In this document: in pieces, positions 24,558 through 33,500 of the stretch
Layout of the letters: each line of letters begins with the position of its first letter
Position numbering within the stretch: position 1 is the first letter of the stretch
Origin: Cellulosimicrobium cellulans
GTDB taxonomy: Bacteria; Actinomycetota; Actinomycetes; Actinomycetales; Cellulomonadaceae
DNA length: 64,000 bases
Direction: 5' to 3'
Assembly: GCF_016921195.1 (NCBI RefSeq)
Contig: NZ_JAFGYF010000001.1
Coordinates: 434,001-498,000, forward strand
The notes under the pieces: generated by a model
What the model saw: only the letters and a program-made list of their open reading frames with translations
What the model was told of the DNA's origin: nothing
The model's database searches: none
Made by a program: the position numbers and the translations under genes

Positions 24558-26957
24558 ATGAAGACAACGACAACGGCGGGAAAGCTCGACGGCAGGGCGG
24601 CGCGCGCCCGGGGAGCGGCGGCGCTCGCGGGCCTCGCCCTCGTGGCAGCCGCGGGGTGCACGGCAGGCACCCCGGACGAGGAGAGCGCGACCGACGCCTT
24701 CACCACGCGGGAGGTCACCGACGGGACCACGACCTTCGTGGTCGTCGACAACCCGGGGGACGGCCCCACGCTCTCCTACGGCGCGGACAGCGCCGTCGAG
24801 CTGCTCACCGAGGAGATCGACGGCCAGGAGTACGCGTTCAAGGACATGAACGCGAACGGGAAGCTCGACACCTGGGAGGACTGGCGCGAGAGCGCGCAGG
24901 ACCGCGCCGCGGCGCTGTCCGAGGAGCTGACGATCGAGCAGATCGCCGGTCTCATGCTCTTCAGCTCGCACGAGCGGTCGCAGGCCGACGGCCTCACGGA
25001 CGCGCAGAAGGAGTACCTGACGGACTCCCACCTGCGCAACGTCCTGCACGCGGGCCCGAGCGACGTCGAGGCGACCGTCACGTGGGCGAACGAGATGCAG
25101 GCGTACGCCGAGTCGCTCGCGACCGCCGACGAGCCCTACGTCCCGGTGAACTTCGCCTCCGACCCCCGCTCGACCGCGGGATCGGGCGGCTACAACGCCG
25201 AGGGCGCGGACATCTCGCGGTGGCCGTCGAACCTCGGCCTCGCCGCGACCTTCGACGTCGAGCACATGGACAACTTCGCCGAGATGTCCTCCGCGGAGTA
25301 CCGCGCGCTGGGCATCACGACGGCCCTCAGCCCGCAGATCGACCTCGCGACCGAGCCCCGCTGGCTGCGCGTCGGCGGCACGTTCGGCGAGGACGTCGAC
25401 CAGAGCACCGAGCTCGCCGCCGCGTACGTGGACGGGTACCAGAGCACGACCGGCCAGGAGGGCTGGGGCCCCGAGTCGGTCAACGCGATGATCAAGCACT
25501 GGGCGGGCGACGGCCCCGGCGAGGGCGGCCGCGAGGCCCACACCGACGCCGGCAAGTACGGCGTCTACCCCGGCGGCAACTTCGACGCGCACACCGAGGC
25601 GTTCCTCGGGTCGCTCGACTCCGCGGCCGTCATGTCCGCGTACTCGATCGCGCTCGACGGCGCGGGCGAGCCGCTGTTCGGCGAGCGCGTCGGCACGGCG
25701 TACGACGACACGCGCATGAACCTGCTCCGCGAGGAGAACGGGTACGAGGGCGTCGTCGTGACCGACTGGGGCGTGACGACCGGGGTGAACGACGAGGGCG
25801 CGGTCATCGCGACCGGCTGGGGCGCCGAGGACCTCACCAAGGAGCAGCGCCACTACGAGATCCTCAAGACCGGGCACGACATGTTCGGCGGCAACAACGA
25901 CGTCGCGCCGGTCCTCGCCGCGCACGAGCTGTGGCAGGCCGACTTCGAGGCGGGCACGAACGACGTCGACGCCGACACGCGCTTCCGCCAGTCCGGCGCG
26001 CGCATCCTCACGATGTTCTTCAACCCGGGCCTGTACGAGAACGCGTACCTGGACCTCGACGAGTCCACGAAGATCCTCGCGAGCGACGACAAGGTCGACG
26101 CGGGCTACGCGGCGCAGCTCGACTCCGTGGTCATGCTGAAGAACGACGGCGAGACGATCACCGCCGCGGACGCGGAGGCGTGGAAGGACAAGACCGTCTA
26201 CGTCCCGCGCAGCTACAACACCGGCTTCGCGAGCTCGTTCGGGCCGGGCGAGTACACCGAGGGCGCTGGGATCGACCTCGAGGTGGCCGAGCAGTACTTC
26301 GGCACGGTCGTCACGGACGAGGCCGTCATGGACGCGGACGACAAGGTCACGAGCTACACCGCTCCCGACCTGTCGGACGTCGACCTCGTGCTCGTGGGCA
26401 TGGACAGCCCGGACAACGGCGGCACGTTCTCGAACATCGGGCACGACGTCGAGAACGACACCTGGTACCCGCTGTCGCTGCAGTACCGCCCGTACACGGC
26501 GGACGGCCCGAACGTGCGCCAGACCTCGATCTCCGGCGACCTGCTCCCGGACGGCACGCGCCAGAACCGCTCGTACTTCGGCAACACGTCGAAGATCGCG
26601 AACGAGTCGGACCTCGACGCGTTCGAGCGCGCCGTGGCGGCCGTCGAGGCGTCCGGCAAGGACATCCCGGTCGTCACCGTCCTCAAGGCGACCAACCCGA
26701 TCGTGCCGGCCGAGTTCGAGGCCGCGTCCGACGCGATCGTCGTCGGGTTCGGCACGAGCGACCAGGCGCTCCTCGAGGTCGTGCTCGGCCTCCACGAGCC
26801 CCAGGGTCGCCTGCCCGTCCAGTTCCCCCAGGACATGGACACGGTCGAGGCGCAGCAGGAGGACGTCGCGAAGGACATGACGCCCTACACCGACGCCGCG
26901 GGCAACGCCTACGACTACGGCTTCGGCCTGAGCTACAGCGGGCCGATCACGGACTGA
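24558..26957 (+). CDS. Glycoside hydrolase family 3, secreted lipoprotein
   Basis: A 799-residue GH3 enzyme (beta-glucosidase or related exo-glycosidase). Signal peptide with lipobox ending AAAGC (C34) anchors it outside the membrane. Residues 95-107 (KDMNANGKLDTWE) resemble an EF-hand-type calcium loop seen in this subgroup. The barrel domain has the KH pair in AMIKHWAGDG (313-314) and nucleophile D403 in GVVVTDWGV. The alpha/beta sandwich follows (VMLKNDGETI, VLKATNPIVP) and it ends with DYGFGLSYSG, without a fibronectin-like domain. ATG 24558 follows AAGGGAAGG. Its promoter carries LytTR repeats. The substrate is not predictable from sequence. Confidence 0.9.
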   Translation: MKTTTTAGKLDGRAARARGAAALAGLALVAAAGCTAGTPDEESATDAFTTREVTDGTTTFVVVDNPGDGPTLSYGADSAVELLTEEIDGQEYAFKDMNANGKLDTWEDWRESAQDRAAALSEELTIEQIAGLMLFSSHERSQADGLTDAQKEYLTDSHLRNVLHAGPSDVEATVTWANEMQAYAESLATADEPYVPVNFASDPRSTAGSGGYNAEGADISRWPSNLGLAATFDVEHMDNFAEMSSAEYRALGITTALSPQIDLATEPRWLRVGGTFGEDVDQSTELAAAYVDGYQSTTGQEGWGPESVNAMIKHWAGDGPGEGGREAHTDAGKYGVYPGGNFDAHTEAFLGSLDSAAVMSAYSIALDGAGEPLFGERVGTAYDDTRMNLLREENGYEGVVVTDWGVTTGVNDEGAVIATGWGAEDLTKEQRHYEILKTGHDMFGGNNDVAPVLAAHELWQADFEAGTNDVDADTRFRQSGARILTMFFNPGLYENAYLDLDESTKILASDDKVDAGYAAQLDSVVMLKNDGETITAADAEAWKDKTVYVPRSYNTGFASSFGPGEYTEGAGIDLEVAEQYFGTVVTDEAVMDADDKVTSYTAPDLSDVDLVLVGMDSPDNGGTFSNIGHDVENDTWYPLSLQYRPYTADGPNVRQTSISGDLLPDGTRQNRSYFGNTSKIANESDLDAFERAVAAVEASGKDIPVVTVLKATNPIVPAEFEAASDAIVVGFGTSDQALLEVVLGLHEPQGRLPVQFPQDMDTVEAQQEDVAKDMTPYTDAAGNAYDYGFGLSYSGPITD

Positions 26958-26969
26958 CGGACCGCCACG

Positions 26970-26999
26970 GGCGGGCGGTCGCACGAGCGACCGCCCGCC
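26970..26999 (+). terminator. Terminator after the first GH3 gene
   Basis: A 12-base perfect stem, GGCGGGCGGTCG (26970-26981) with its complement at 26988-26999 and a six-base loop CACGAG. It may attenuate read-through into the small lipoprotein gene. Confidence 0.75.
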
Positions 27000-27084
27000 A
27001 CGGGGCCCGACGACGCCGCCCGGCGCGTCGGACCCGACCGGCCGCGGGGTGGGCCCGCGGCGCGAACGAACCAAGGAGCTGGAA

Positions 27085-27501
27085 GTGAAGCGGAACAAGG
27101 CGTTGACCACCGGGATCGGGCTGCTCGTCGCCGTCACGGGGGCCTTCGGGCTGACGGCGTGCGGGAGCGGGGACGACTCCGCGGGCGGGTCGTCGTCGTC
27201 CGAGAGCCAGTCGACCGACGTCGACGTGGCGACCGACCTCGAGAACGCGCGCACGGCGGTCGCCGACGCGCTCGCGGAGGACGACAGCTGGGCGCAGATC
27301 ATGCTCGCCAGCGACGTCAAGGAGCCGACCGTCAAGTACGGCCTCCTCGTCGTGCCGTTCGTCCCCTCGGACGCCGCCTCGCGCGTCCAGGGCACGGTCG
27401 ACATCAAGGACGGGAAGTACACGATCGAAGCGGACTCCGCCGCGACCGGCGAGACGTGGCAGATCGACCAGGACGGCACCATCACCCCGGCCGCGGAGTA
27501 A
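27085..27501 (+). CDS. Small lipoprotein of unknown function
   Basis: A 138-residue exported lipoprotein. Signal peptide KRNKALTTGIGLLVAVTGAF ends in a lipobox LTAC, followed by a Ser-rich linker (AGGSSSSESQST) and a compact domain: ATDLENARTAVADALAEDDS, SDVKEPTVKYGLLVVPF, then strands VDIKDGKYTIEA and TWQIDQDGTITPAAE. I do not recognise the fold. GTG 27085 is preceded by AAGGAG at six bases. Placed between two extracytoplasmic GH3 enzymes, it may bind a substrate or assist them, but that is inference. Confidence 0.75.
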   Translation: MKRNKALTTGIGLLVAVTGAFGLTACGSGDDSAGGSSSSESQSTDVDVATDLENARTAVADALAEDDSWAQIMLASDVKEPTVKYGLLVVPFVPSDAASRVQGTVDIKDGKYTIEADSAATGETWQIDQDGTITPAAE

Positions 27502-27582
27502 CCGCACCGCGACCTCGTCCGCCCGCCCGGTCGGTGCGGGCGGACGGGGCACCACGCAGGGCACGGGTCGGGCACGGCGACG

Positions 27583-27651
27583 ACCGACCGTGCCGCAGAA
27601 ACGACCGATCGTGCAGCCGCGGCGGGCGGCGCCGTACCCCGCTCCTAGCCT
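27583..27651 (+). promoter_or_regulatory. LytTR-type direct repeats and promoter of the second GH3 gene
   Basis: ACCGACCGT (27583-27591) and ACCGATCGT (27604-27612) are again 12 bases apart. The -10-like TAGCCT begins at 27646, also 34 bases after the second repeat, exactly as in the promoter at 24.35 kb. The transcript leader is about 30 bases. Confidence 0.72.
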
Positions 27652-27683
27652 GAGGAACGGGCCCGCACTCGAGGAGGAATGCA

Positions 27684-30680
27684 GTGAACGCCAGGGCGAA
27701 GAACGCCGACGGTGGCAGGACGCCGATGTCGAACAAGAAGTTCCTGTGGATCTGGGTACCCGTGCTCGCGACGGTGACCGTGCTCGTCGTCGTCGCGAAC
27801 GTCGCGCTCAACGTCGCAGGCGGCTGGGTCGCGTCCCAGCTGGGGTCCGGCACCTACACGTTCACCAACTCCGAGGAGTCCTCGGGCTGGGACACCGAGT
27901 ACTACACGGCCGAGCACGACAGCCAGGAGTCCGTCGACGCGGCTGCCGAGGCGCTCGTCGAGGAGATCGCGGCCGGCGGCATCGTCCTCGCGAAGAACGA
28001 GGCCGGCGCTCTGCCCCTCGCCTCCGAGGCGCGCGTGACCATGCTGGGCCGTGCCTCCGCCGACCCGGTGTTCGGCGGCTCGGGCTCGGGCTCGGTCGAC
28101 ACGAACTCCGCGGTGACGGTCCGCGGCGGCCTCGAGAACGCGGGACTCACGGTCAACGACGAGGTCTACGCCGCGATCGAGGCGTTCGCCGCCGAGAACC
28201 CGCGCGGCCACATCGAGATGGACAACCCCGACGCGTCGAGCTACACCATCGGTGAGCTGCCCGTCGGCGACTACGAGGCGCGGTCCGCGACCTTCGCCGA
28301 GTTCGGCGACGCCGCGATCGTCACGATCGGCCGCCCCGGCGGCGAGGGCGGCGACCTCACGCGCGACATGACGGGCTGGGACGACAACGCCGAGCCCGGC
28401 CAGCACCAGCTCGAGCTCAACAAGGACGAGAAGGACCTGATCGCGCTCGCGAAGGCGAGCTTCGACACGGTCGTCGTGGTCGTCAACGCGTCCACGACCC
28501 TGGAGCTCGGCGAGCTGCAGGCCGACCCCGAGGTCGACGCCATCCTCCTCGCCGGCTCGCCGGGCGCCACCGGTTTCAACGCCCTGGGGTCGGTCCTGAC
28601 GGGCGAGGTCAACCCGTCGGGCCGCACGGTCGACGTCTGGGCCGCCGACTTCACCGCCGACCCGACCTTCCCCAACTTCGGGAGCTTCTTCTACTCGAAC
28701 ATCGAGGCCTCCTACCCGGTCTCGGCCGTCGAGAAGGCGACGTCCAACGCGACGGTCACGAGCAACGCGCCGTTCGTGAACTACACCGAGGGCATCTACG
28801 TCGGGTACCGCTACTACGAGACCGCGGCGGCCGAGGGCTTCCTCGACTACGACGACGCGGTGGTCTACCCGTTCGGCTACGGCCTGAGCTACACGGACTT
28901 CGCGTGGGCCGTCACGGGCACGGAGGCGGGCGACGTCGACGGGACCGTCGCGGTCACGGTCGAGGTCACCAACACCGGCGCCGTCGCGGGCCGCGACGTG
29001 GTCGAGCTGTACTACACCGCTCCCTACACGCCCGGCGGGATCGAGAAGTCCGAGGTCGTCCTGGGCGACTTCGCCAAGACCGGCGTGATCGAGCCGGGCT
29101 CGAGCGAGACGGTGACGCTCGAGCTCGCCGTCGAGGACATGGCGTCCTACGACCACCTGGGCGAGAAGGCGTACGTCCTGGAGGCGGGCGACTACACGCT
29201 CAGCCTGCGCACCGACTCGCACACCGTCGCGGCGGGCACCGAGCCGATCACGTACCCGGTCGCGTCCGACGTCGTGTACTCGGGCGAGAACCACCGGGCG
29301 ACGGACCTCGCCGAGGTGACCAACCGGTTCGACGACGTCTCGGCGCGCTTCAGCGCCGACGGCGCCGGCGGCACGGTCGTCCCGATGTCCCGCGCCGACT
29401 TCGCGGGCACGTTCCCGCAGGCCCCGACGCCCGAGCAGTCCGTCGCGGACGAGGCCACCCAGGAGGGCTTCGCCGCCTGGGACCACGAGGCCGCGGCCGC
29501 CGCGTTCGACGGCGAGATGCCGACGACCGGCGAGCGCTCCGACCTGACGCTCGTGGACCTGCGCGGGCTGCCCAAGGACGACCCGAGGTGGGACGAGCTG
29601 CTCGACTCCCTGACGGTCGGCGACATGACGGACATGCTGCTGAACGGCGCCTACCAGACCGCCGCGATCGCCTCGATCGCGAAGCCGCAGACGGTCGAGC
29701 CGGACGGCCCCGCAGGCTTCTCGTCCTTCATCAACTCCTCGATCAACGGCGTCGCCTACCCGTCCGAGGTCCTCATCGCGCAGACGTGGGACGTCGACCT
29801 CGGCACCGCGATGGGCACGATGATCGGCGAGGAGGCGCTCCAGAAGGGCCTCAACGGCTGGTACGCGCCGGCCGTGAACCTGCACCGCTCGCCGTTCGGG
29901 GGCCGCAACTTCGAGTACTACTCGGAGGACCCGCTCCTGTCGGGCCGGATGGCCGCGGCCGTGTCGAACGGCGCCGCGCGCAAGGGCGTCTACACGATGC
30001 TCAAGCACTTCGCGCTCAACGAGCAGGAGACGAACCGCGTCGACAACGGCCCCGCGACCTGGGCGACCGAGCAGACGATCCGCGAGATCTACCTCAAGCC
30101 GTTCGAGCTCGCGATCAAGGACGTCTCCCTGGACGTCCGGTACATCGCGGACGACGAGGGCACGATCGCCGAGACGACGGTCGGGGCGCTCGGCATCATG
30201 AGCTCGTTCAACCGCATCGGCGCGACGTGGACGGGCGGCTCGAAGCCGCTCATGACGGACGTCCTGCGTGGGGAGTGGGGCTTCGAGGGCTTTGCGATCA
30301 CGGACTTCAACCTGTACCCGTACATGAACCCCAACGAGGGCATCGACGGGGGCACGGACCTGACGCTGACCTTCCAGCCGTCGAAGTCGTTCGGTGACAC
30401 GACGTCCGCCAAGGCGGTCACGGACATCCGGAACGCGACCCACAACATCCTGTTCACGGTGGCCAACTCGAACGCCATGAACGGGCTCGCCCCCGGCGCG
30501 ACCGTCACCTACACGCCGCCCACCTGGGTCTACGTCCAGATCGGCGTGTCGGTCCTCCTGGGGCTGCTCGTCCTCGTCGGTGCCTTCCTCGTGGTCCGGC
30601 GCGTCCGCCGGCACCGGGCAGCGGCGGCCGAGGAGGCCCCCGCACCCGCCTCCGAGCCGGCGGTCCCCGCCGCCCGGTAG
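27684..30680 (+). CDS. Domain-inverted GH3 glycosidase, membrane-anchored at both ends
   Basis: A 998-residue GH3 protein with domains in reverse order. Residues about 20-46 form an N-terminal membrane helix (FLWIWVPVLATVTVLVVVAN). The alpha/beta-sandwich domain comes first (GGIVLAKNEAGALPL; VVVVVNASTTLELGEL; NPSGRTVDVW), then a fibronectin-III-like domain (VAVTVEVTNTGAVAGRDVVE), then the barrel with NLHRSPFGGRNFEYYSEDP, KHF in TMLKHFALNEQ, and nucleophile D874 in GFAITDFNLYP. A second helix (about 948-970) and a basic tail RRVRRHR close the protein. GAGGAGG precedes GTG 27684. Such inverted GH3s are known from rumen bacteria. The catalytic part must be extracytoplasmic. Confidence 0.9.
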   Translation: MNARAKNADGGRTPMSNKKFLWIWVPVLATVTVLVVVANVALNVAGGWVASQLGSGTYTFTNSEESSGWDTEYYTAEHDSQESVDAAAEALVEEIAAGGIVLAKNEAGALPLASEARVTMLGRASADPVFGGSGSGSVDTNSAVTVRGGLENAGLTVNDEVYAAIEAFAAENPRGHIEMDNPDASSYTIGELPVGDYEARSATFAEFGDAAIVTIGRPGGEGGDLTRDMTGWDDNAEPGQHQLELNKDEKDLIALAKASFDTVVVVVNASTTLELGELQADPEVDAILLAGSPGATGFNALGSVLTGEVNPSGRTVDVWAADFTADPTFPNFGSFFYSNIEASYPVSAVEKATSNATVTSNAPFVNYTEGIYVGYRYYETAAAEGFLDYDDAVVYPFGYGLSYTDFAWAVTGTEAGDVDGTVAVTVEVTNTGAVAGRDVVELYYTAPYTPGGIEKSEVVLGDFAKTGVIEPGSSETVTLELAVEDMASYDHLGEKAYVLEAGDYTLSLRTDSHTVAAGTEPITYPVASDVVYSGENHRATDLAEVTNRFDDVSARFSADGAGGTVVPMSRADFAGTFPQAPTPEQSVADEATQEGFAAWDHEAAAAAFDGEMPTTGERSDLTLVDLRGLPKDDPRWDELLDSLTVGDMTDMLLNGAYQTAAIASIAKPQTVEPDGPAGFSSFINSSINGVAYPSEVLIAQTWDVDLGTAMGTMIGEEALQKGLNGWYAPAVNLHRSPFGGRNFEYYSEDPLLSGRMAAAVSNGAARKGVYTMLKHFALNEQETNRVDNGPATWATEQTIREIYLKPFELAIKDVSLDVRYIADDEGTIAETTVGALGIMSSFNRIGATWTGGSKPLMTDVLRGEWGFEGFAITDFNLYPYMNPNEGIDGGTDLTLTFQPSKSFGDTTSAKAVTDIRNATHNILFTVANSNAMNGLAPGATVTYTPPTWVYVQIGVSVLLGLLVLVGAFLVVRRVRRHRAAAAEEAPAPASEPAVPAAR

Positions 30681-30690
30681 CCGGGGACAC

Positions 30691-30770
30691 CGGGTCCCGG
30701 TGCGGGCGACCGCCCGGGACCCGGCGCCCGGCGCCGTCGGGCCGGTGGCGCCCACCACCGCCGGCCCGAC
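30691..30770 (+). terminator. Tandem hairpins after the inverted GH3 gene
   Basis: CGGGTCCCGG (30691-30700) pairs with 30714-30723, and GTCGGGCCGG (30736-30745) with CCGGCCCGAC (30761-30770). Two adjacent GC stems without a U-tract suit actinobacterial termination or mRNA stabilisation. The 250-base gap to the next gene shows no recognisable LytTR repeat. Confidence 0.5.
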
Positions 30771-30930
30771 GCCGGGGCACCGGACCGCCGTCCGGCGCCC
30801 CGGAGATCCGACCCGCACGTCCCGAGCACCCGCCGTCGTCGCCGCGCCGCCGCCGACGACAGGCCCCGGCATGCCCGCAACCGTCTGGGCACCCATCCGC
30901 ACGACCCCACGACCATGCAAGGAGAGCACC

Positions 30931-33480
30931 GTGCAGCTCCACGGCGAGACCACCGCCGCGGCCGGCGAGACGGCCGCAGCCCCGGGCACGACGACCGGTG
31001 TCGTCCCGACCGCGAGCCTGACGCTCCTGGAGAAGGCGGCGCTCCTGACGGGGAAGTCGGTGTGGGAGACGTACGACGTCCCGCGGCTGGGTCTGCGCTC
31101 CCTGTGGCTCGCCGACGGTCCGCACGGCGTGCGCAAGCAGCTCGGCGCCGCCGACCACCTCGGCATCGCGGCCTCGCAGGAGGCCACGTGCTTCCCGACG
31201 GCCGCCGCCGTGGCGAACACGTGGGACGTCGAGCTGGCGGAGCGCGTGGGCGCCGCGCTCGGCGCCGAGGCCGCGGCGCAGGACGTGGACGTGCTCCTCG
31301 GCCCGGGGCTCAACATCAAGCGCTCGCCGCTCGGCGGGCGCAACTTCGAGTACTTCTCCGAGGACCCGCTGCTCGCGGGCCGGATGGCCGCCGGGTACGT
31401 GCGCGGGATCCAGTCCCGCGGCGTCGCGGCGTGCCCCAAGCACTTCGCGGTGAACTCCCAGGAGCTGCGCCGCATGGTCTCGGACTCCGTGGTCGACGAG
31501 CGCACGCTCCGGGAGGTCTATCTCACGGCGTTCGGGATCGTCGTCGCGGAGGCGCGGCCCCGGACCGTCATGTCGTCGTACAACCTCGTGAACGGCGTGT
31601 ACGCCCACGAGGACCCGTTCCTCCTCACGCAGGTCCTGCGCCGGGAGTGGGGCTTCGACGGCGCGGTCGTCTCCGACTGGGGCGGGTCGAACGACGTCGT
31701 CGCCGCCGCCGCGGCGGGCGGCACGCTCGAGATGCCGGCCGCCGGCCTGGGCTCGGCGCGCCAGCTCGTGGACGCGGTGCGCTCGGGCCGACTCGACGAG
31801 GCCGACCTCGACGCGCGCGCGGCCGAGATGCTGCGCCTCGTCGCCGCGGCCCGCGAGCCGGGTACCGCTCCGGCCGTGGACGTCGACGCGCACCACGCGC
31901 TGGCCCGCGAGGTGGCGGCGCGCTCGGCGGTGCTGCTCAAGAACGAGGACGCGATCCTGCCGCTCGCCGCGGGGACGCGGGTCGCGGTCGTCGGCGACTT
32001 CGCGCGCACCCCGCGCTACCAGGGCTCCGGCTCGTCCGCGGTGAACCCGACGCGCCTCGACAGCGTGCTCGACGTGATCGGGGACTCGGGCCTCGAGCTG
32101 GCGGCGTTCGCCCCCGGCTTCCACCGCGACGGCACGCCCGACGCGGCGCTGCGCGAGGAGGCGGTCGAGGCCGCGCGCGGCGCCGACGTCGTGCTCCTGT
32201 TCCTCGGTCTCGACGAGATCGCGGAGTCGGAAGGGCTGGACCGCTCGACCCTCGCGCTGCACCCGGCGCAGGTCGAGGTGCTCCAGGCCGTGGCCGCCGC
32301 CAACCCGGCGACCGTCGTGGTGCTCGCGGGCGGCGGCGCGATCTCCACCCCGTGGCTCGGCTCGGCCCGCGCGCTCGTGCACGGCTACCTCTCCGGGCAG
32401 GCCGGTGCCGGTGGGATCCTCGACGTGCTCACGGGCGTCGTCAACCCCTCTGCGCGGCTCGCCGAGACCTTGCCCGTGCGCCTCGCGGACACCCCGACCG
32501 CCGGGTCGTTCCCCGCGACCGGGCGCACCGCGGTCTACCGCGAAGGCCTGTACGTCGGGTACCGGTACTACACGAGCGCCGACGTCCCCGTGGCCTTCCC
32601 GTTCGGCTTCGGCCTGTCGTACACGACGTTCGCGCACTCCGGCCTCGTGGTCGCCGCGGACACGACGACGGACACGACGACGGACACGGCGACGGACACG
32701 ACGACGGGCTCGGCGACGGTCCCCGCGACGGTCACGGTGACCGTGACCGTGACGAACACCGGGACGGTCGCCGGGGCCGACGTGGTGCAGGTGTACGTGA
32801 GCCGCGAGACCCCCGGCGTCCACCGCCCGGTCCGCACGCTCGCCGGGTTCGTGCGCGTCGAGCTCGAGCCGGGCGAGTCGCGCACGGTGACGGTGCCCCT
32901 GGACGACGGGGCGTTCCGGCACTGGGACGTGGCGACCGGCGCGTGGCAGGTCGAGCAGGGCGCCTGGTCGGTGCTGGTCGGGTCCCACGTGGACGACCTC
33001 CCGCTCGGTGCGACGGTCGAGCTCACCGGTACGGTGCCGCCCCGCAGCGAGGACGACCTGCCCGAGCCGTACCGCACCGGGCGCGTGCACGACGTGTCGG
33101 ACGCCCAGTTCGCGGCGCTCCTGGGCCGTCCCGTCCCGACGTCGGCGTGGTCCGGTCGCCTCGGCGTCAACGACCCGCTGTCGCGCCTCGCCGACGCGCG
33201 CTCGCCGCTGGCCCGCCTCGCGTTCCGGATCCTGTCCTGGCGACGCGACGCGGCGGACCGCAAGGGCGCGCCGGACCTCAACGTCCTGTTCCTGCTCAAC
33301 ATGCCGTTCCGGGCCATCGGGAAGATGACCGGCGGCATGGTCGACGCCGCGATGGTCGACGGCATCGTCCGCATCGTCAACGGCCACCTCTTCCGCGGCA
33401 CCGGCGCCGTCCTGCGCGGGTTCGTCCGCAACCGCCGTGCCGACCGTCGTACCGCCCGCACCCTCCGCGGCGACGCGTGA
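30931..33480 (+). CDS. Cytoplasmic GH3 beta-glycosidase with C-terminal extension
   Basis: An 849-residue GH3 enzyme in normal domain order and without a signal peptide. Barrel: RSLWLADGPHGVRKQ, NIKRSPLGGRNFEYFSEDP, CPKHFAVNSQE, nucleophile D249 in GAVVSDWGGSND. Sandwich domain with ESEGLDRS, where E434 is the likely acid/base. A Thr/Asp spacer (DTTTDTTTDTATDTTT) leads to a fibronectin-III-like domain (VTVTNTGTVAGADVVQVYVS). About 130 extra residues follow (SWSGRLGVNDPLSRLADA region; LFLLNMPFRAIGKMTGGMV), probably amphipathic and membrane-associating. AAGGAGAG precedes GTG 30931. It is followed at 20 bases by gtrA, so it may act on an intracellular or membrane-bound glycoside. Confidence 0.9.
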   Translation: MQLHGETTAAAGETAAAPGTTTGVVPTASLTLLEKAALLTGKSVWETYDVPRLGLRSLWLADGPHGVRKQLGAADHLGIAASQEATCFPTAAAVANTWDVELAERVGAALGAEAAAQDVDVLLGPGLNIKRSPLGGRNFEYFSEDPLLAGRMAAGYVRGIQSRGVAACPKHFAVNSQELRRMVSDSVVDERTLREVYLTAFGIVVAEARPRTVMSSYNLVNGVYAHEDPFLLTQVLRREWGFDGAVVSDWGGSNDVVAAAAAGGTLEMPAAGLGSARQLVDAVRSGRLDEADLDARAAEMLRLVAAAREPGTAPAVDVDAHHALAREVAARSAVLLKNEDAILPLAAGTRVAVVGDFARTPRYQGSGSSAVNPTRLDSVLDVIGDSGLELAAFAPGFHRDGTPDAALREEAVEAARGADVVLLFLGLDEIAESEGLDRSTLALHPAQVEVLQAVAAANPATVVVLAGGGAISTPWLGSARALVHGYLSGQAGAGGILDVLTGVVNPSARLAETLPVRLADTPTAGSFPATGRTAVYREGLYVGYRYYTSADVPVAFPFGFGLSYTTFAHSGLVVAADTTTDTTTDTATDTTTGSATVPATVTVTVTVTNTGTVAGADVVQVYVSRETPGVHRPVRTLAGFVRVELEPGESRTVTVPLDDGAFRHWDVATGAWQVEQGAWSVLVGSHVDDLPLGATVELTGTVPPRSEDDLPEPYRTGRVHDVSDAQFAALLGRPVPTSAWSGRLGVNDPLSRLADARSPLARLAFRILSWRRDAADRKGAPDLNVLFLLNMPFRAIGKMTGGMVDAAMVDGIVRIVNGHLFRGTGAVLRGFVRNRRADRRTARTLRGDA
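32658..32705 (+). repeat. Four tandem copies of a 12-base unit within the GH3 gene
   Basis: GGACACGACGAC repeats four times (one copy has a single change), encoding the DTTT-type spacer before the fibronectin-like domain. In-frame length variation here would only change the linker length. Confidence 0.8.
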
Positions 33481-33500
33481 CCTGCTCGAAGGGAAGACCC

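Noticed and set aside
30681-30930. A third LytTR repeat pair upstream of the cytoplasmic GH3 gene
   Set aside because: No pair matching the 9-12-9 pattern and no -10 hexamer were found; the gene probably depends on read-through from the preceding GH3 transcript or another promoter type.
32658-32705. Tandem 12-base repeats considered as a CRISPR-like or regulatory array
   Set aside because: Units are contiguous without spacers, in frame, and encode a DTTT linker between GH3 domains; no cas genes are present.
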